Shown here one piece after another: positions 62,308 to 64,000 of a stretch of 64,000 nt of DNA. Position numbers and translations under genes: made by a program. This DNA comes from Bradyrhizobium cytisi (GTDB lineage: Bacteria; Pseudomonadota; Alphaproteobacteria; Rhizobiales; Xanthobacteraceae), in NCBI RefSeq assembly GCF_008123515.1, contig NZ_VSSR01000056.1, positions 23,757 to 87,756 of the forward strand. Direction: 5' to 3'. Position 1 is the first letter of the stretch. Every line of letters starts with the position of its first letter. The notes under the pieces are model-generated. The model was not told the origin of the DNA. It did no database searches and worked only from the letters and a program-made list of their open reading frames with translations.

Positions 62308-63708
62308 CTAACCCACGGGGTCGATCGGCGATGGCGGCACGCCGCCCGCCTCGATCGCTTCGCCGGCGAGCAGGCACAGATCCTCGCGATAGCGGCCGGA
62401 GACGATGTGCACACCGACCGGCGTCTTGCCGACGAGGCCGGTCGAGACCACGAGGCCCGGCAATCCCATGAACGGGATCGCGATCTGCGGCAGCTGCGCT
62501 TCCCAGACGCGCTCGAAGGAGGCGGCGTCCTTGCGGTCGAGATGATCGGCGAATGGCAGCTCGCCGGACACCGGCGTCAGCACGACGGCGTATTTCTCGA
62601 AGAACAGCATCCAGTCGCGGGTCAGCGTGGCGCGGCGGGTCAGCGCCTGGGCGTAGTTGGCCTGATCCATCGGCGTGACCTTGGCGCGGATGCCGCGCAG
62701 GCACGCCAGCGCGCCGGGATCGCCCTCGCGCTCGGCCATTTCCAGCTGCGCCTCGTGGCCATCGCCAAGCCAGAGCTTGCGCTGCCATGCGACGGCTTCG
62801 CGCATCGGAGGGGTGTTCTCGATCACATCGACGGTCCACCCCGCCCGCTCGAGGCGCTTGCCGGCGTCGGTCACGGCCGCCTTCACCTCAGGCGTGGTCG
62901 CAAGACCGTCCGGATTGAGGCAGAGCGCGGCGCGCTTCGGCACGGCCGGGCCATCGAGCGGCGCCGGCACATACCAGGGATCGCGCGCATCGCGGGCCGA
63001 CATCGCCGCGAGCGAAATGCGGAGGTCATTCACGGTGCGTGCCAGCGGGCCCGACACCGCCATGATCTGCGGCCCGATCGGCCGCTCTGGCAGCGCCGGG
63101 TTGAAGGCGGGGATACGGCCCAAGGTCGGGCGCAGACCGTGCACGCCGCAGGCATAGGCGGGATAGCGGATCGAGCCGGCGATGTCGGTGCCGTGGGCGA
63201 TATGGCCGATACCCGCCGCGACCGCCGAGCCGGCGCCGCCCGACGAGCCGCCCGGTGTCAGCGAGGCGTCACGGGGGTTCTTGGTGTCGCCATGGACCAG
63301 GTTGGTGGTGAACCAGCGGTAGGAGAAGGCGGGGCAATTGGTGCGCCCCAGGAGAATGGCGCCCGCTTTGCGGAAATTGGCGACCACCGGATTGTCCTCG
63401 CGCGCGATCAGGTCGCGCTGGAGCTTGAGGCCGTTGGTGGTGGCAAAGCCTTCCTGGTCGACATTTGCTTTGATGGTGACGGGCACGCCGGCCAGCACAC
63501 CGGGGTCCTCGCCCCGGGCAATGGCGGTATCGACGGCGTCGGCCTGCTTGAGCACGTCCTCGGGCCGGTGGTCGATCACGGCGTTGAGCTGGGGGTTGAC
63601 GGCGTCGAGGCGGGCGAGCCCGGCCTTGGCCGCCTCCCGGGCGGACACCTTTTTGGATTTGACGAGGGTGGCGAGGTCGGCGGCCGACAGGCGCCAGAGA
63701 TCTTGCAT
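62308..63708 (-). CDS. Amidase signature-family hydrolase
   Basis: Hydrolyses amide bonds via the Ser-cisSer-Lys triad. The triad is Lys80 (TIKANVD), Ser155 (PGGSSGG) and Ser179 (TDIAGSIR), with the K-to-S and S-to-S distances (75 and 24) expected for the family. At 466 aa it is the usual size. This is likely not GatA, since no gatB or gatC lies near and the substrate loop differs; an aryl- or acylamidase or a detoxifying enzyme fits. GGAG precedes the ATG by 6 bases. It is the first gene of the operon with glutathione peroxidase and DUF3297. Confidence 0.9.
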   Translation of the reverse strand: MQDLWRLSAADLATLVKSKKVSAREAAKAGLARLDAVNPQLNAVIDHRPEDVLKQADAVDTAIARGEDPGVLAGVPVTIKANVDQEGFATTNGLKLQRDLIAREDNPVVANFRKAGAILLGRTNCPAFSYRWFTTNLVHGDTKNPRDASLTPGGSSGGAGSAVAAGIGHIAHGTDIAGSIRYPAYACGVHGLRPTLGRIPAFNPALPERPIGPQIMAVSGPLARTVNDLRISLAAMSARDARDPWYVPAPLDGPAVPKRAALCLNPDGLATTPEVKAAVTDAGKRLERAGWTVDVIENTPPMREAVAWQRKLWLGDGHEAQLEMAEREGDPGALACLRGIRAKVTPMDQANYAQALTRRATLTRDWMLFFEKYAVVLTPVSGELPFADHLDRKDAASFERVWEAQLPQIAIPFMGLPGLVVSTGLVGKTPVGVHIVSGRYREDLCLLAGEAIEAGGVPPSPIDPVG

Positions 63709-63802
63709 GACGTGCTCCGTTTAACCGGCGTCTTTTAGCGCCGGGAACGCGGCAAAGCCATGCAGATTTCGCGGGGAAGAAGGACGGGTTTGCCTCATTC
63801 TC

Positions 63803-63869
63803 CGTCATTGCGAGGAGCCCTTGCGACGAAGCAATCCAGACTGCCTCCGCGGAGAGATTCTGGATTGCT
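63803..63869. repeat. Truncated CGTCATTGCGAG palindrome, copy A10
   Basis: The left arm and loop are intact, but the right arm stops after TGGATTGCT at 63869, where unrelated sequence begins. This is a clear break in a repeat copy. Confidence 0.85.
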
Positions 63870-63957
63870 CACATGGGGAATTGGTGTGTCAAGGCGGTTG
63901 TTCAGCTCTTAGTTCGATTGCACGCCAGCTCTTCGTCCCGACCATGGAGCAGTGAGG

Positions 63958-64000
63958 ATGGCGCGCGGAGATCAGGTCAAGGTCGGCCCGCAGGGCCGCC
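63958..64000 (+). CDS. Start of an AbrB/MazE-like DNA-binding protein, cut by window end
   Basis: The last 43 bases open a frame reading MARGDQVKVGPQGR. This resembles the N-terminal beta strand and first turn of an AbrB-type swapped-hairpin domain (K-V-G-P-Q-G-R). Proteins of this type are often antitoxins. GAGG directly abuts the ATG, so the start is uncertain. Only 14 residues are visible. Confidence 0.4.
   Translation, partial: MARGDQVKVGPQGR

Noticed and set aside
62308..63708. GatA (Glu-tRNA amidotransferase subunit A)
   Set aside because: No gatB or gatC nearby, and the context is a peroxidase operon; a generic amidase is safer.

Overview
The window looks like the chromosome of a Bradyrhizobium or a very close relative (Nitrobacteraceae, Alphaproteobacteria). 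This rests on high-GC coding, a red-type (form IC) RuBisCO operon with CbbX, an HWE-family sensor kinase, an intracellular PHB depolymerase, several small rhizobial-type hypothetical genes, and many dispersed palindromic repeats containing the core CGTCATTGCGAG. No rRNA, tRNA, CRISPR array or insertion sequence was found.

Layout. 0-5.5 kb: the end of an HWE histidine kinase, a run of small stress-type or hypothetical genes (including a lysine-rich DUF6496 protein and a DUF3072 protein), and a Do-family periplasmic protease with a perfect inverted repeat just before its start. 5.5-15.7 kb: a complete Calvin-Benson-Bassham operon read leftward, cbbF-cbbP-cbbT-cbbA-cbbL-cbbS-cbbX-rpe, with divergent cbbR. 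A truncated EAL-domain remnant lies downstream, and two paralogous small proteins lie on either side of the cluster. 16-24.5 kb: a TetR/MFS pair with two matching operators, an island of palindromic repeats, GMC oxidoreductase plus GNAT acetyltransferase, an SMP-30 lactonase, and a Rob-like AraC regulator. 24.8-31.1 kb: a GST-like protein, PhaZ, and a 1110-residue SAM/adenylate cyclase/ATPase regulator.

31.6-39.4 kb is one six-gene operon: a Tat-exported oligopeptide-type binding protein, two permeases, a DAO-family flavoenzyme, a D-2-hydroxyacid dehydrogenase and a fused double ATPase. A divergent XRE-cupin regulator sits beside it. It looks like an uptake-and-oxidation module for an amino-acid-derived compound. 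40.3-49.3 kb: a hybrid histidine kinase, a cupin, an exported unknown protein, a phosphoesterase plus di-heme peroxidase operon with a candidate PHO box, and a hydrolase plus solute-binding-protein pair. 49.5-56.2 kb: an RND efflux pair whose stop overlaps that of a convergent cation/proton antiporter with a stress-protein tail.

56.2-64 kb: MFS and AraC genes, malonyl-CoA decarboxylase, and an amidase-glutathione peroxidase-DUF3297 operon. Eight repeat copies or fragments are spread through this stretch. A stand-alone GIY-YIG nuclease gene lies exactly between two direct copies of a composite palindrome-spacer-palindrome element. That arrangement, the twin TetR operators, the protease leader palindrome and the cbbS-cbbX hairpin are the observations most worth following up.
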